Shown here: piece by piece, positions 1 to 8,427 of the stretch
Layout of the letters: every line of letters starts with the position of its first letter
Position numbering within the stretch: the first letter of the stretch is position 1
Assembly (NCBI RefSeq): GCF_904424705.1
Contig: NZ_CAJGBF010000001.1
Span: forward strand, 372,001 to 436,000
Origin: Rossellomorea arthrocnemi
GTDB lineage: Bacteria > Bacillota > Bacilli > Bacillales > Bacillaceae_B
Reading direction: 5' to 3'
Length of the DNA: 64,000 nt
Position numbers and translations under genes: made by a program
The notes under the pieces: generated by a model
Database searches by the model: none
What the model was told of the DNA's origin: nothing
The model's input: only the letters and a program-made list of their open reading frames with translations

Positions 1-463
1 TTTCGAATTGAGAAAGCCAATTATCACCATAAAAATCTTGTGCAATGTCGTGGATGTAAACAAAGTCTAAACGATCTGTTCTCAAACGCTTCAAGCTTTG
101 CTCGATAGAGCGTCTAGTTCCATCTGCACTATAATCATTGACGATCTTATTCTGACGACCAAATTCGAAAAGTCCCCCTTTCTCACCTAAATCACGTGAT
201 GAAGTGTCTTCTAGTTCATCTGAAATGACACGGCCTACTTTCGTGCTTAAAAAGTAATCATCACGATTTCTGTTGGACAGAGCTTCCCCTAATCGCATTT
301 CTGCTAAGCCAGCACCGTAAAATGGAGCTGAGTCGAAATAACGAATACCGCTTTCCCAAGCAGCATTCACTGTTGCTAAAGCTTCTTCTTCCGGAATATC
401 ACGGAACATATTACCTAGCGGTGCAGTTCCAAAACCAAGTTTATCTTGAAATCTATCTTTCAT
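1..463 (-). CDS. aldo/keto reductase, C-terminal part outside window
   Basis: The reverse strand reads 154 codons from an ATG at 463, with AGGAGG eight bases upstream, and runs off the left edge, so only the N-terminal half of the protein is present. It starts MKDRFQDKLGFGTAPLGNMF and keeps the family signature: FDSAPFYG supplies the catalytic Asp and Tyr, STKVGR the Lys, and YIHD the His. The aldo/keto reductase superfamily reduces or oxidises carbonyls with NAD(P)H in the cytoplasm. The N-terminus resembles the D-threo-aldose/pyridoxal dehydrogenase type. The substrate cannot be named from the visible part. Confidence 0.88.
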   Translation of the reverse strand, partial: MKDRFQDKLGFGTAPLGNMFRDIPEEEALATVNAAWESGIRYFDSAPFYGAGLAEMRLGEALSNRNRDDYFLSTKVGRVISDELEDTSSRDLGEKGGLFEFGRQNKIVNDYSADGTRRSIEQSLKRLRTDRLDFVYIHDIAQDFYGDNWLSQFE

Positions 464-1159
464 TACTGTAACCTCCTGGAAAATTAGTTTGTCATTTGAA
501 TGGATAAGGCATTCGCTACCTCTAACTAAACTGACCAATACCTCGTCATCGCCTGACATATGTAATCATGAACCAGAATGAAAGAAAAGAATAGTACGTA
601 CTTTAAAGTAATGTAGGCACTAATAAGTAATCTATGGAAATAGGTTCACTCCCAATTTAAAATCAACCCACTTTTTATAAAACCTATTGAAAGCTAATTT
701 AGCCGAATTCCCAAAGCTGCACAAGAAAAATACCAAGTATTCTAATATATAGGTAACTTATTAACTAAACGAGAATCCAGTTATAGATAATGGATAGAAT
801 TAATGCTTCACCAATATCACCGCATCCCCATCCTTACGCCTGCCTGGATCGGTCGCAACCCAACCACCCTACACACCTTCAAACTCCCACTCTGAAACTC
901 TACACTTTTCCCCTTTACATACTCCGTCATCAACATCCCAATTTGAGCTGCCTCACAACGAAGCAACAGAACCGTCCCCATGCTTCCCAACAAAAGTACT
1001 GTTTTTTCCAGAAGGATTCTCTAACATTTTAGGAAAATTCTTCTACACGTATATCGAAAATGTTTCGCAAACCGAATAAAAGTAGATCGTACAACCTAGC
1101 TCACTGCCCCTTTAATAGAAAATGAAATGAACTACTCCGAAACTACTATTCTGAATTTT
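464..1159. other. gene-poor intergenic region
   Basis: About 700 bases with no convincing gene. An open frame at 790-1032 on the + strand has no ribosome binding site and a low-complexity Pro/His composition; it is the antisense of a decayed fragment described separately. A GGGACGG-type hairpin in inverted orientation lies at about 959-987. No other structure was recognised. Confidence 0.6.
805..905 (-). pseudogene. decayed fragment of the unknown repeat gene also found at 7570-7875
   Basis: Read on the minus strand this stretch matches the 7.6-7.87 kb fragment with scattered substitutions. Both contain an EFQ..SLKV peptide followed by GVV/RVV and an R..R.DG-like stretch. Here the frame closes quickly with a stop. 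A GGGACGG hairpin lies just upstream of the fragment in both places (about 959-987 here, 7880 there), so gene fragment and hairpin seem to have travelled together. Function is unknown. Confidence 0.45.
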
Positions 1160-1189
1160 TTGACTTATTTCGTCGTTCTACTCTATCAT
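1160..1189 (+). promoter_or_regulatory. predicted sigma-A promoter of the M14 carboxypeptidase gene
   Basis: TTGACT at 1160-1165 and TATCAT at 1184-1189 are separated by 18 bases. They lie just upstream of the AAAGGAGG ribosome binding site and the ATG at 1220. This is a prediction from sequence only. Confidence 0.5.
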
Positions 1190-1219
1190 TTAATGGAATA
1201 GAAAAGGAGGAAACCCACT

Positions 1220-2872
1220 ATGAAAAAACTGTTAACGAAACGTACTTTCCCTGCTCTCCTCGCCGCCACTTTTTTACTTGCACCTTCTGTACAGGCAGAA
1301 ACTCCCTACTACGGGAAGACATACAGTCAGCCTGATCAGGTACGGCACCTCTATCCGGAACTGCCGATAACGGATAATACACCTGCCTTTTCCAGGGAGG
1401 GAGAAGCTTTTACTTCTCAGGAAGAAATGCTCTCCTACATACAACAGCTTCAAGGGAAAAGTCCTTATCTAACCGTCAAAACCATAGGAAAAACACAGGA
1501 AGGACGAAGCATCCCGGCCCTTTATTTCACCAAGGATAAACACATCAATACAGGTCTCCTATCAAGAAAGCCGATTGTTTGGGTACAAAGCCAGATTCAT
1601 GGGAACGAGCCTGCCAGCGGTGAAGCCATACTGGCGATCGCGGATCGGCTTACGGGTGAATTGGGTGAGGACGTCCTCGATGACATCAATGTCATTGTCG
1701 TTCCAAGAGTGAATCCGGACGGCTCTTACGCCTTTAAGAGACAGCTGGCCAATGGGCTGGATGGAAACCGCGATCATATGAAACTCGAATCACCAGAGGT
1801 ACAGGCGATTCATAAAGAATTCAACAAATACTCCCCTGAAGTTGTCATTGATGCCCATGAATATTCCGTGTACAGCAGTGCCTTTCGTCAAGTCGGCGAG
1901 GAAGGTGCTTTGAAGTATCATGATATACTCATCCAATCCGGACGAAACCTGAACATTCCAGAAAGAATTCGGACCACGTCTGAGCGCCTATTCCAAGACC
2001 CTGTTATCGCAGAGCTTGAGTCGAAAGGGATGACAGGAGAAACCTATTATACGGCCGGCTTAGATGACCAGGGTGAAATCGAGATCGTCGAAGGCTCCAC
2101 CGAACCGAGGATAGGGCGCAATTCATTTGGACTTGCACCATCTTTCTCCTTTCTTGTAGAAAGCCGGGGGATCGGCATTGGCCGGGAAGACTTTGCCCGA
2201 CGAGTGAATGCACAAATTGCTACACATGAGAAAATCCTTACACAAACCGCCGACCATGCAAGACAAATTAAGCACCTTGTAGCCTCCGAACGACTGAAAC
2301 TAGTAAAAAAAGGGCTGCTTCCAAATGACAATGATCCTATCATCATAGATAGCGAAAACAAAGAGATTGCCGATCAAACCCTTAAAATGGTCGACATCGC
2401 CTCAGGTACGGTGCAAGACATTCCAGTCAACTATTTCAGCGCGACAGATGCCGAACCAACATTAACAAGAGAAAGACCGACTGCCTACGTGCTCATGCCA
2501 GATCAGAAGGAAATAGCAGAAAAACTAAAAAACCAAGGATTAAAAGGCTTCACATTGCCTAAGGATGTCAAACTCCCTGCCGAATCCTATACCGTCACAA
2601 AAAAGGAAAGTCGTGGAGAATACGAAGACAGACAGCTCGTGGACGTGGAAACAAACGTAACAAAAGAGAAAGTGACTTTCCCAAAAGGCAGCTATGTCTT
2701 CCTGACGGCACAGCCTCAAACAAATCTATTATCCCTATCACTTGAGCCAGAATCAGTCGACAGTTATGTCACGTTTAACTATGTCCCTTCCGAAGTAGAC
2801 CAGAAATTGCCGATTTACAGATTTACGATTGATCCGAAGAAATCGGAAATGAAATCATTTATGAATAGGTAA
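1220..2872 (+). CDS. secreted M14-family zinc carboxypeptidase
   Basis: A 550-residue protein with a clear Sec signal peptide (MKKLL..., hydrophobic core, cleavage near SVQA-ET at residues 26-27). The M14 zinc-binding HxxE lies in SQIHGNEPASGE, the downstream His ligand in VIDAHEY, and the catalytic Glu in SFLVESRG. Family members remove C-terminal residues from peptides or cell-wall peptides outside the cell. AAAGGAGG sits just before the ATG, which supports this start. The C-terminal 200 residues look like an added beta-rich region beyond the peptidase core. It is followed directly by a hairpin terminator and is probably monocistronic. Substrate preference cannot be told. Confidence 0.9.
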   Translation: MKKLLTKRTFPALLAATFLLAPSVQAETPYYGKTYSQPDQVRHLYPELPITDNTPAFSREGEAFTSQEEMLSYIQQLQGKSPYLTVKTIGKTQEGRSIPALYFTKDKHINTGLLSRKPIVWVQSQIHGNEPASGEAILAIADRLTGELGEDVLDDINVIVVPRVNPDGSYAFKRQLANGLDGNRDHMKLESPEVQAIHKEFNKYSPEVVIDAHEYSVYSSAFRQVGEEGALKYHDILIQSGRNLNIPERIRTTSERLFQDPVIAELESKGMTGETYYTAGLDDQGEIEIVEGSTEPRIGRNSFGLAPSFSFLVESRGIGIGREDFARRVNAQIATHEKILTQTADHARQIKHLVASERLKLVKKGLLPNDNDPIIIDSENKEIADQTLKMVDIASGTVQDIPVNYFSATDAEPTLTRERPTAYVLMPDQKEIAEKLKNQGLKGFTLPKDVKLPAESYTVTKKESRGEYEDRQLVDVETNVTKEKVTFPKGSYVFLTAQPQTNLLSLSLEPESVDSYVTFNYVPSEVDQKLPIYRFTIDPKKSEMKSFMNR

Positions 2873-2888
2873 TTCGTGAAGCACGGGT

Positions 2889-2922
2889 GAAGCACGGGGA
2901 CGGTTCTCGTGCTTCTTTTTTT
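2889..2922 (+). terminator. rho-independent terminator, GGGACGG hairpin family
   Basis: GAAGCACG and CGTGCTTC arms enclose GGGACGGTT and are followed by a run of Ts, 17 bases after the carboxypeptidase stop codon. The same GGGACGG hairpin recurs many times in the window. Confidence 0.8.
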
Positions 2923-3122
2923 GCAGGCAAGAGGACTTTCAATGATGCATGAAGAGCCACGAAACCTGTCCCCTTGACAGTAGTACAGATGATTTCACCC
3001 TACCACAAACAAAATAAGCGAGCTCATCCACCAGCAGGACAAGCTGTTTTGGCCGTAACAAATAACGGTGAGCACCATCCCCATTCGATCCATATCCGTT
3101 ATATAAGATAAGAGTTACACTA

Positions 3123-3165
3123 CACAAAGAGAACCTGCCCAAGTTGAGGCAGGTTCTCTTTGTTT
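3123..3165 (-). terminator. hairpin terminator after the DUF4129 gene
   Basis: A 14-base perfect stem (AAAGAGAACCTGCC with its complement) lies immediately downstream of the stop codon of the gene at 3166-3831. The run of Ts is better on the + strand, so it may act in both directions. Confidence 0.7.
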
Positions 3166-3831
3166 TTATGGTGTCTTTAATGCCTTTTCTACCTGTTGTA
3201 ATTCCTTCTCTGAACATTCCGAATCACCATATCTTATCTTCTCATAAATAGGTATAATTTCCGTTGGCCCGTTAATTCTCTTAAACCATTCATTAATCGT
3301 TTCTGCAGGTCGCTTCTGATTGTGTGTGCCAAGTGTCTTCTCCCACTTTTGTAGATATTTTCTTACCAGATGCATGTTGGTTTGATTTTCTTTTTGGAGA
3401 AAAGATAGATTCTCTACAGATAGCTCCTCTTCATTTTTTGCTATAACAGGAGAAGAAGATGAGATTGATTTGTCTTTAACTTGTTGCTTCTTCCGATACG
3501 TTCTATATACGAAATAACTGGCTATGCATATACATAAAGCCAATAGAAAAAAAAGAAGATAGTTTCTTTTAGTTGTACTCGTATCATCCCCTATAAATGG
3601 AGAGAGCACAGATTTTAGTAGGGGCTCTACTTCCGTTCCCTCCTGTGCTTCTTCCTCCAGTTCTGTATACTCCCCAGTAAAATGATTCGGTCCCTTCCTA
3701 ACAACATCTTCATCTGTAAACAAGCGTTCTTTTACACTAGAAGAAAGGCTAGTAGAAAGAGAGGTTAGGGAGATGCTGATAAAACAGGCCATCAAAAAAA
3801 AGACCGTGATCGTCATTATTCGATATTTCAT
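3166..3831 (-). CDS. DUF4129-type membrane protein
   Basis: 221 residues: an N-terminal hydrophobic segment (residues 5-25, signal or anchor), an acidic external linker, a second membrane segment (about 88-108), then a basic cytoplasmic tail. The last 60 residues match the DUF4129 C-terminal pattern, with ETINEWF...YEKIRYG close to the end. DUF4129 proteins usually lie beside MoxR ATPase, DUF58 and transglutaminase genes, but here the gene stands alone. That suggests a relic of such a cluster or a solitary family member. Function is unknown. Confidence 0.65.
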   Translation of the reverse strand: MKYRIMTITVFFLMACFISISLTSLSTSLSSSVKERLFTDEDVVRKGPNHFTGEYTELEEEAQEGTEVEPLLKSVLSPFIGDDTSTTKRNYLLFFLLALCICIASYFVYRTYRKKQQVKDKSISSSSPVIAKNEEELSVENLSFLQKENQTNMHLVRKYLQKWEKTLGTHNQKRPAETINEWFKRINGPTEIIPIYEKIRYGDSECSEKELQQVEKALKTP

Positions 3832-4297
3832 GCATCTTCCCCCTCATCCCTATAATGGTTCTCCTGCTTTCTTTTCATTTGCACTAAACCTCTAATCCAC
3901 CCACACATTTCACCCAACTTCCTCCAACAGGGTTCATACTAACTATTTCAAGATTACTATATAATTAATTTCCTAATATAAACAAAGGACCTATCCCGTT
4001 TTGGATAAAGTGAGGTACGTCCCCCTTCTATTGTCAGAGAGATTTTCTCCTATTCCGCATTCGCATAAGAAAATACAGTTCCAAATACAAGTCCAGAGGA
4101 TCTATACAGACATTAGAACGATGCAATTTAATAGTAACAGAAGTTCTTTGGATGTTTAATAGTGATTTTGTTATCCCATGATTTTTCTTCTCTTCCCTGA
4201 ATGCTCGGGAACTGATAACCGAAGTGAAATAATTATGAAGCAAACGTTTAATGGACTAAACAACTAAATAAATCAGAACCCCACGGCTATTTCCAAT
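3832..4297. other. intergenic region with one hairpin repeat
   Basis: About 470 bases between two minus-strand genes. Apart from the GGGAC-type repeat at 3987-4023 nothing convincing is seen. An open frame at 4034-4243 lacks a ribosome binding site and resembles no family I know. Confidence 0.5.
3987..4023. repeat. GGAC...GTCCC dispersed hairpin, diverged copy
   Basis: An imperfect palindrome GGACCTATCCC ... GAGGTACGTCC. It is a relative of the hairpins that head the long direct repeats at 8034 and 23165, and is probably a member of the same dispersed element family. Confidence 0.55.
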
Positions 4298-4341
4298 AAA
4301 AAAAGTCCACCCCTTTTAACGATTCATTAAATGGGGCGGAC
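4298..4341 (-). terminator. rho-independent terminator of the MFS exporter
   Basis: On the minus strand, GTCCGCCCC pairs with GGGGTGGAC around an AT-rich inner stem and is followed by seven Ts. It starts 26 bases after the MFS stop codon. Confidence 0.85.
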
Positions 4342-4367
4342 ATTACCTTTCCGCTACACATATTCCA

Positions 4368-5615
4368 TTAAGAGCTCTTCCTAATCGCAGGATTCAACAC
4401 CATCATGAATACAATCATTCCTCCAAATACGGAGATACCTAAAAACAGATGATTGATACTAAAGTGTACGAGCAGTGATCCCGTGAGTAACAATGATATG
4501 GGTTTACTTGATTCAAGTAACACCCTCATCGTACTTTGAGACCTGCCCAGTAATTCTCGTGGTACCTTGATTAAGAAGAGGGACTGCAAAGCGATACTCA
4601 CTAGAGGGCTTCCGATGCCAGCAATGAGGATGACAGCCAATACTAATGTAAAGTTATCCGTAAAGGCTAACATGCCAAATGACCCTAATATCATGACTAA
4701 ACCAACAATCATCGGCACGATTTTTCGGAATCGGTTAAATAAATTTATTGATAGCGACCCACCTAATATTCCAATAAAGAAAGCAATTTCAACCATCGCT
4801 AACTCAGAAGCATCTTTTACGAATAATGGAAACAGAACCGCTACAGGTGCCAGCATAAAGTTGATTAGCACCAAATAAATGATCATTCCCCTTAAGATTG
4901 GTACAGATATGATGGTTTTTAATCCTGTTTTTAAATCAAGAGAAAACGTCTTCATATTCAATTTATCCGCAGGTCTTTTCGACAGCCCTTTTTCCTTAAT
5001 GAGTAAGATAAAGAAAAAGGAGATAAAAAAGGTTAGTGCATTAAATAGGAATGCTGTAGGCAAACTGTACAGCAATAGAATCCCCGCTATGGCAGGGGCA
5101 CCTAATCCTACCACTGTTTGAATCGTTGATGAAAGACTCTGTGCTCTCGTAATCAAATGATCTGGAACAATCGTTCTGATCGCGACAGACTTTGCTGGAA
5201 TAAAAAACGAATCAAACGATGAAGTAAATGCAGCGGCAGCGATCAGCATCCACGGACTCAGCATATCGAACCAGAAGAGAATGACCAACCCAAGCACAGC
5301 GATTCCCCGGCATATATCTGCTACTAGCATGTATCTCTTTTGATTTCCTCTATCAACAAGTACGCCCGAGAAAATTCCAAATAAAATGGTGGGGATCACT
5401 TCCGCTGCCAGGACAAGAGAGATGAGTAAGGAGGAACCTGTTAATACTTTCATAGCCCAGATCAGTGATAGAGCATACACGCCATCTCCCAATGCTGATA
5501 CAAATTGACCGGCAATGAGATAACGATAATCTTTAATGGCAAGAAGATGTTTAAAGCTATCCTTTTTTTCTTGGCTCTCTGGATTTAATTGAGATTTTAC
5601 TGCGGCTTCTGTCAT
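4368..5615 (-). CDS. MFS transporter, macrolide-efflux-like
   Basis: 415 residues with about 12 hydrophobic segments and the MFS motif-A-like loop GVLVDRGNQKR near residue 85. The N-terminus (YRYLIAGQFVSALGDG) is typical of the MFS_3/Mef-like exporters that expel drugs or small molecules from the cytoplasm. GGAGGCGAATT precedes the ATG at 5615. The gene is divergent from an XRE-TPR regulator with about 100 bases between the starts, which suggests that the regulator controls it. Substrate is unknown. Confidence 0.85.
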   Translation of the reverse strand: MTEAAVKSQLNPESQEKKDSFKHLLAIKDYRYLIAGQFVSALGDGVYALSLIWAMKVLTGSSLLISLVLAAEVIPTILFGIFSGVLVDRGNQKRYMLVADICRGIAVLGLVILFWFDMLSPWMLIAAAAFTSSFDSFFIPAKSVAIRTIVPDHLITRAQSLSSTIQTVVGLGAPAIAGILLLYSLPTAFLFNALTFFISFFFILLIKEKGLSKRPADKLNMKTFSLDLKTGLKTIISVPILRGMIIYLVLINFMLAPVAVLFPLFVKDASELAMVEIAFFIGILGGSLSINLFNRFRKIVPMIVGLVMILGSFGMLAFTDNFTLVLAVILIAGIGSPLVSIALQSLFLIKVPRELLGRSQSTMRVLLESSKPISLLLTGSLLVHFSINHLFLGISVFGGMIVFMMVLNPAIRKSS

Positions 5616-5716
5616 AATTCGCCTCCAACTAATTGTGGTATATTATTCCTATAATCGATTATGACGTCAGAGGGAGAACAAGAAAATATGCATTTATGCA
5701 ATTTTTGGAGGGGAAC

Positions 5717-6598
5717 ATGAACATCGTTGATAAAAATATTGAATATTATCGCAAGAGGGCCGGCATGACACGAAAAGATTTGGCAGAAGGCATTTGTGAC
5801 GAGTCTACCTTATTTAGAATTGAAAAAGGATCTCAAAATCCAAGACTGGATCTATTAGTTGAAATTAGCCACAAACTGAAAGTACCTGTTGCATTTTTAA
5901 TGAGTGAGCTGCCACTCGGTGACCTGAAAGAAATAGAAAAATATAAGAACCTTTGCAGAAAGCATATCTATTATCAAGATTACCAAGCCCTATCCTTGAC
6001 GATTGAACAATTTGATAATCTACTAGATCAAAACTCTGATCATGCACAATATCTTACGAACAAGAAATTCATCACCTGGAACAAAGCCATTCTTCTCCAT
6101 GTGCAAGATAAGAATTTAATAAAAGCAGAAGAACAATTGAAAAGTATTCTTGATATAAAACTAAGAACAGAATTCGACATCGGCGTCTGCAATTCTCTTG
6201 GTCTTGTGACATTAAGTAAAGATGGTGTCTCTAAAGCATTCGATTTCTTTACTAAAGCTTACACAGCCATTGAAGAATTACCTCAATTAGAAGACCCTAC
6301 GCTAGCCCCAAGAGTGGCATATAATATAGCTTATTGTCACGTCAAAAATAGGCAATTAAATGAAGCTACAACTCTCGCCTATCAAATCATTGGATTACTA
6401 GAAAGCAAACAGTTAAGCTTTATCCTTGGAAAAACGAAACATATGCTAGGGAAGATACACCAAATGAGTGGTGATTATGAACAAGCAAAGGAATACTTAC
6501 TAGAAGCTCAATTCTTATTTCGACTAGAGAAAAATGAAGCCTATTATATAAAGACAGAAGAAGATTTAAATGAGATTTATTTGCTTTTAGAAAAATGA
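5717..6598 (+). CDS. XRE-family regulator with TPR domain (PlcR/Rgg-like)
   Basis: The reading frame is open from 5633, but the start is placed at 5717 because GGAGGGG lies just before that ATG and the protein then begins MNIVDKNIEYYRKRAGMTRK, as in the family. Residues 1-60 form a helix-turn-helix (DLAEGICDESTLFRIEKGSQNP); residues 75-293 are helical TPR-like repeats. Such regulators (PlcR, Rgg and Rap relatives) often sense secreted peptides. The divergent MFS exporter is the obvious target, possibly exporting or responding to a signal. No short peptide gene was found nearby. Confidence 0.8.
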   Translation: MNIVDKNIEYYRKRAGMTRKDLAEGICDESTLFRIEKGSQNPRLDLLVEISHKLKVPVAFLMSELPLGDLKEIEKYKNLCRKHIYYQDYQALSLTIEQFDNLLDQNSDHAQYLTNKKFITWNKAILLHVQDKNLIKAEEQLKSILDIKLRTEFDIGVCNSLGLVTLSKDGVSKAFDFFTKAYTAIEELPQLEDPTLAPRVAYNIAYCHVKNRQLNEATTLAYQIIGLLESKQLSFILGKTKHMLGKIHQMSGDYEQAKEYLLEAQFLFRLEKNEAYYIKTEEDLNEIYLLLEK

Positions 6599-6599
6599 A

Positions 6600-6630
6600 G
6601 AAGCATGGGGACGGTTCTCATGCTTCCTTT
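6600..6630 (+). terminator. GGGACGG-family hairpin terminator
   Basis: GAAGCATG and CATGCTTC arms enclose GGGACGG, followed by TTTT, two bases after the regulator stop codon. It is also the left end of a longer repeat (copy A). Confidence 0.75.
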
Positions 6631-6763
6631 TGAACAAGATAAGGCAGGAGAGTTCCACTCAAGAAAATAGTACAAAAAAAGCCCCACTCCCAAACATAGA
6701 GTAAAGCTCATTTCTACCTTATCCGTAAAGCAAATCCTCAAAATGGGGGAAACATAAACAAAG
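6600..6763 (+). repeat. dispersed repeat of about 160 bp, copy A
   Basis: The unit is a GGGACGG hairpin, TTTTGAACAAG, an AAGAAAATAG segment, then GAG..AAAGCTCAT.TCTAC.TTATCC..AAAGCAAATCC and AACATAAACAAAG. Copy B lies at 7880-8033 in the same orientation, and a partial third copy at 23119-23164. Copies A and B flank two small genes and a gene fragment. Confidence 0.7.
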
Positions 6764-6868
6764 ATATCTGGAATAATGTATCTGCCCCCTCAGCATACCA
6801 GTTCACCTAATATCTGGGTAGTATCATCGATTCATTTCCACTATAATAGTGGGAAGGAGGTGAGAAAA

Positions 6869-7177
6869 ATGGACAAGCAAATCGTGAATATGTTATCCGA
6901 TATTCAACGGAACATGAAGGAGTTTGACCATAACATGAAAAATTTCGACCATAAACTGAAGGAATTCGGGAATGATTTGAAAGAGATAAAGGAAACGGTC
7001 AATAGAATTGAAACATCACAAACAGAAGATGTCATTGCTATGTTAAAAGTAGGCAACCAACGTTCTGAAACAGACTTTCATTATCTGAACACAAGAATCA
7101 CTGATAGTGATAAACGGATGTTCACCCTTGAGAATCGAGGTGAAAGGTATTCGTCATTTCTCTATACAACGTTATGA
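6869..7177 (+). CDS. small coiled-coil protein
   Basis: 102 residues from the ATG at 6869, which follows AAGGAGGTGAGAAAA; the open frame extends upstream but without a ribosome binding site. The N-terminal half has heptad-like repeats (RNMKEFDHNMKNFDHKLKEF) predicting a coiled coil, then IKETVNRIE. Similar small charged proteins are frequent in Bacillus and have no known role. A possible -10 TATAAT lies at 6842-6847. A truncated paralog begins at 8363. Confidence 0.6.
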   Translation: MDKQIVNMLSDIQRNMKEFDHNMKNFDHKLKEFGNDLKEIKETVNRIETSQTEDVIAMLKVGNQRSETDFHYLNTRITDSDKRMFTLENRGERYSSFLYTTL

Positions 7178-7335
7178 TGATTATCTTATACCTACTCTTC
7201 GTCCCCTCTCACCATGATCCACACGCCATTTCTTCGAGTTTTCTTTTGTTAGACAAATCCATGGCCTAATACATATAAGTAGATGAAATGCGATCTAAAA
7301 TGAATAATAATCGTGGACAATGGGAGGAAATGATG

Positions 7336-7557
7336 ATGTTTTTTAAAAAAGATGAAAATATGAATAAAAATAGTGTTAATACAGCATTTCAGAGTACATT
7401 CATATTTTGGGGAGTTACGCTTCTTATAAATGCACTCTTTGAAATGGCAAATAATAAACCGTTAATCAGTAGTTCATTTGTTATTTTAATTGTAGGATTA
7501 ATTATCTTTTATTCTACTGAACAGATAGCTAACTACATTCATAAAAGAAAAGAGTAA
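7336..7557 (+). CDS. small membrane protein, two transmembrane helices
   Basis: 73 residues from the ATG at 7336, eight bases after GGGAGG; ATGs at 7330 and 7333 are alternatives. Two hydrophobic helices (about residues 17-36 and 44-62) are followed by a basic tail ending HKRKE. This looks like a small YrhC-type or uncharacterised Bacillus membrane protein, but I do not recognise the family with certainty. Confidence 0.5.
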   Translation: MFFKKDENMNKNSVNTAFQSTFIFWGVTLLINALFEMANNKPLISSSFVILIVGLIIFYSTEQIANYIHKRKE

Positions 7558-7569
7558 AGGTCACTGGGA

Positions 7570-7875
7570 TCAGACTGTCCATTGACTGATTATTTGTTTC
7601 TCCTCATTAAAAGAAACCCCAACCCAACTCCCCCCACTAACCCTCTCCCTCCCAATCAATCCCCCATCCTCTACCACACTCACCATATCCATCATTACCG
7701 CAAACGGCACTTCATACCCCGACAAAATCCCAGCTTCCTGACACCCCTCCCACATCTCCCTATAACTAATAAACGCATACCCATCCTCACGCCTCACCCG
7801 ATCACCATCCAACAGTCCCCTCACCACCCCATACACTTTCAAACTATCAATCTGAAACTCTGACTTGTTCTTCGC
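7570..7875 (-). pseudogene. fragment of an unknown gene, present in three decayed copies
   Basis: The minus strand is open for about 100 codons with a coherent peptide (SLKVYGVVRGLLDG, then EDGYAFISYREMWEGCQEAG, then EDGGLIGRERV). The upstream end reads straight into a GGGACGG hairpin and there is no start or ribosome binding site. The same gene is seen decayed at 805-905, and a 45-base identical piece of it (7622-7666 here) lies at 24146-24190. I do not recognise the family. An old spread gene, perhaps of phage origin, is the best guess. Confidence 0.5.
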
Positions 7876-7879
7876 TGAG

Positions 7880-8033
7880 GAAGCATAGGGACGGTTCTGC
7901 TGCTTCCTTTTTGAACAAGTTAAAGCACTACAAGAAAATAGCTTCATAAAAACCATTTCCAAATATCGAGTGAAGCTCATCTCTACTTTATCCATAAAGC
8001 AAATCCTTCAAGATAGGAGAAAACATAAACAAA
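7880..8033 (+). repeat. dispersed repeat of about 160 bp, copy B
   Basis: Same order and orientation as copy A at 6600-6763: GGGACGG hairpin, TTTTTGAACAAG, AAGAAAATAG, GAGTGAAGCTCAT, AAAGCAAATCCTTCAA and AACATAAACAAAG. It runs directly into the left direct repeat of the catabolic island. Confidence 0.7.
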
Positions 8034-8280
8034 GGGACGTATCCCACCTTTCGCAAGGTGAGGTACGTCCCCGTTTAGCTATTAAATAAGAAACTGTCGC
8101 ATTTCTTCGTCTGTTAAATCTTTTGACTGAACACCGCGTTCTTTGCAGTATTTGTCCAATGCCCTTATTTTCACTTTAGGGGATTCGGCGGGTGCTGGGA
8201 ATGCAAATACTCCATCAGTAAAGTATGATCAAATTTCTCGATATCTTTATGCATCCTATCATTCCTAGTTATTGTATGCC
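8034..8280. repeat. direct repeat, left copy, bounding the catabolic island
   Basis: About 245 bases that align with 23165-23412 in the same orientation, at roughly 90% identity by eye. It begins with a GGGACGTATCCCACCTTT hairpin and continues through a complete but frameshifted copy of the 57-codon gene found intact at 23213-23386. The segment between the two copies holds the whole anthranilate/TRAP gene cluster. Confidence 0.85.
8082..8254 (-). pseudogene. frameshifted copy of the 57-aa gene at 23213-23386
   Basis: Start codon, stop codon and almost every codon match the right-hand copy. In this copy the bases after GATCAT differ and one is missing (ACTTTACTGATGG against GATTTTCCTGATGG), which shifts the frame near codon 9. 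The neighbouring acetyltransferase-like gene of the right copy is deleted here. Confidence 0.8.
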
Positions 8281-8292
8281 TTCTAGACAAAT

Positions 8293-8342
8293 GCTTTCGT
8301 TTAATTGTCATTCTACTATACCATAACTCGTATTATCTACAT
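8293..8342 (-). repeat. relict promoter segment of the deleted acetyltransferase gene
   Basis: About 50 bases match 23987-24036, the promoter region of the intact two-gene unit. The extended -10 TGGTATAAT of that copy reads TGGTATAGT here. The acetyltransferase coding sequence that should lie between this promoter and the pseudogene is missing. Confidence 0.65.
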
Positions 8343-8362
8343 TTCATTTGGAGGTGAAAAGA

Positions 8363-8427
8363 ATGGATGCGCAAACCATTAACAAGCTTTCCGAAATTGA
8401 ACGTAACATGAAAGAGTTCGGAAACCA
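8363..8427 (+). pseudogene. 5' fragment of a paralog of the coiled-coil gene at 6869
   Basis: GGAGGTGAAAAGA precedes an ATG whose product starts MDAQTINKLSEIERNMKEF, clearly related to MDKQIVNMLSDIQRNMKEF at 6869. Similarity stops at about 8427, where a GGGGACAGG hairpin begins; beyond it lies the antisense of the tautomerase gene. The gene is therefore truncated. Confidence 0.7.

Noticed and set aside
790-1032. 80-codon open frame on the + strand
   Set aside because: No ribosome binding site, low-complexity Pro/His composition, and it is antisense to a decayed fragment homologous to 7570-7875; it also crosses a hairpin repeat.
2939-3217. 92-codon minus-strand frame
   Set aside because: It overlaps the DUF4129 gene and its terminator, and the peptide resembles no known family.
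4034-4243. 69-codon minus-strand frame in the intergenic region
   Set aside because: No ribosome binding site and no recognisable similarity.
7582-7863. 93-codon + strand frame rich in Pro, Thr, His
   Set aside because: Antisense of the gene fragment at 7570-7875; the composition is a by-product of that strand.
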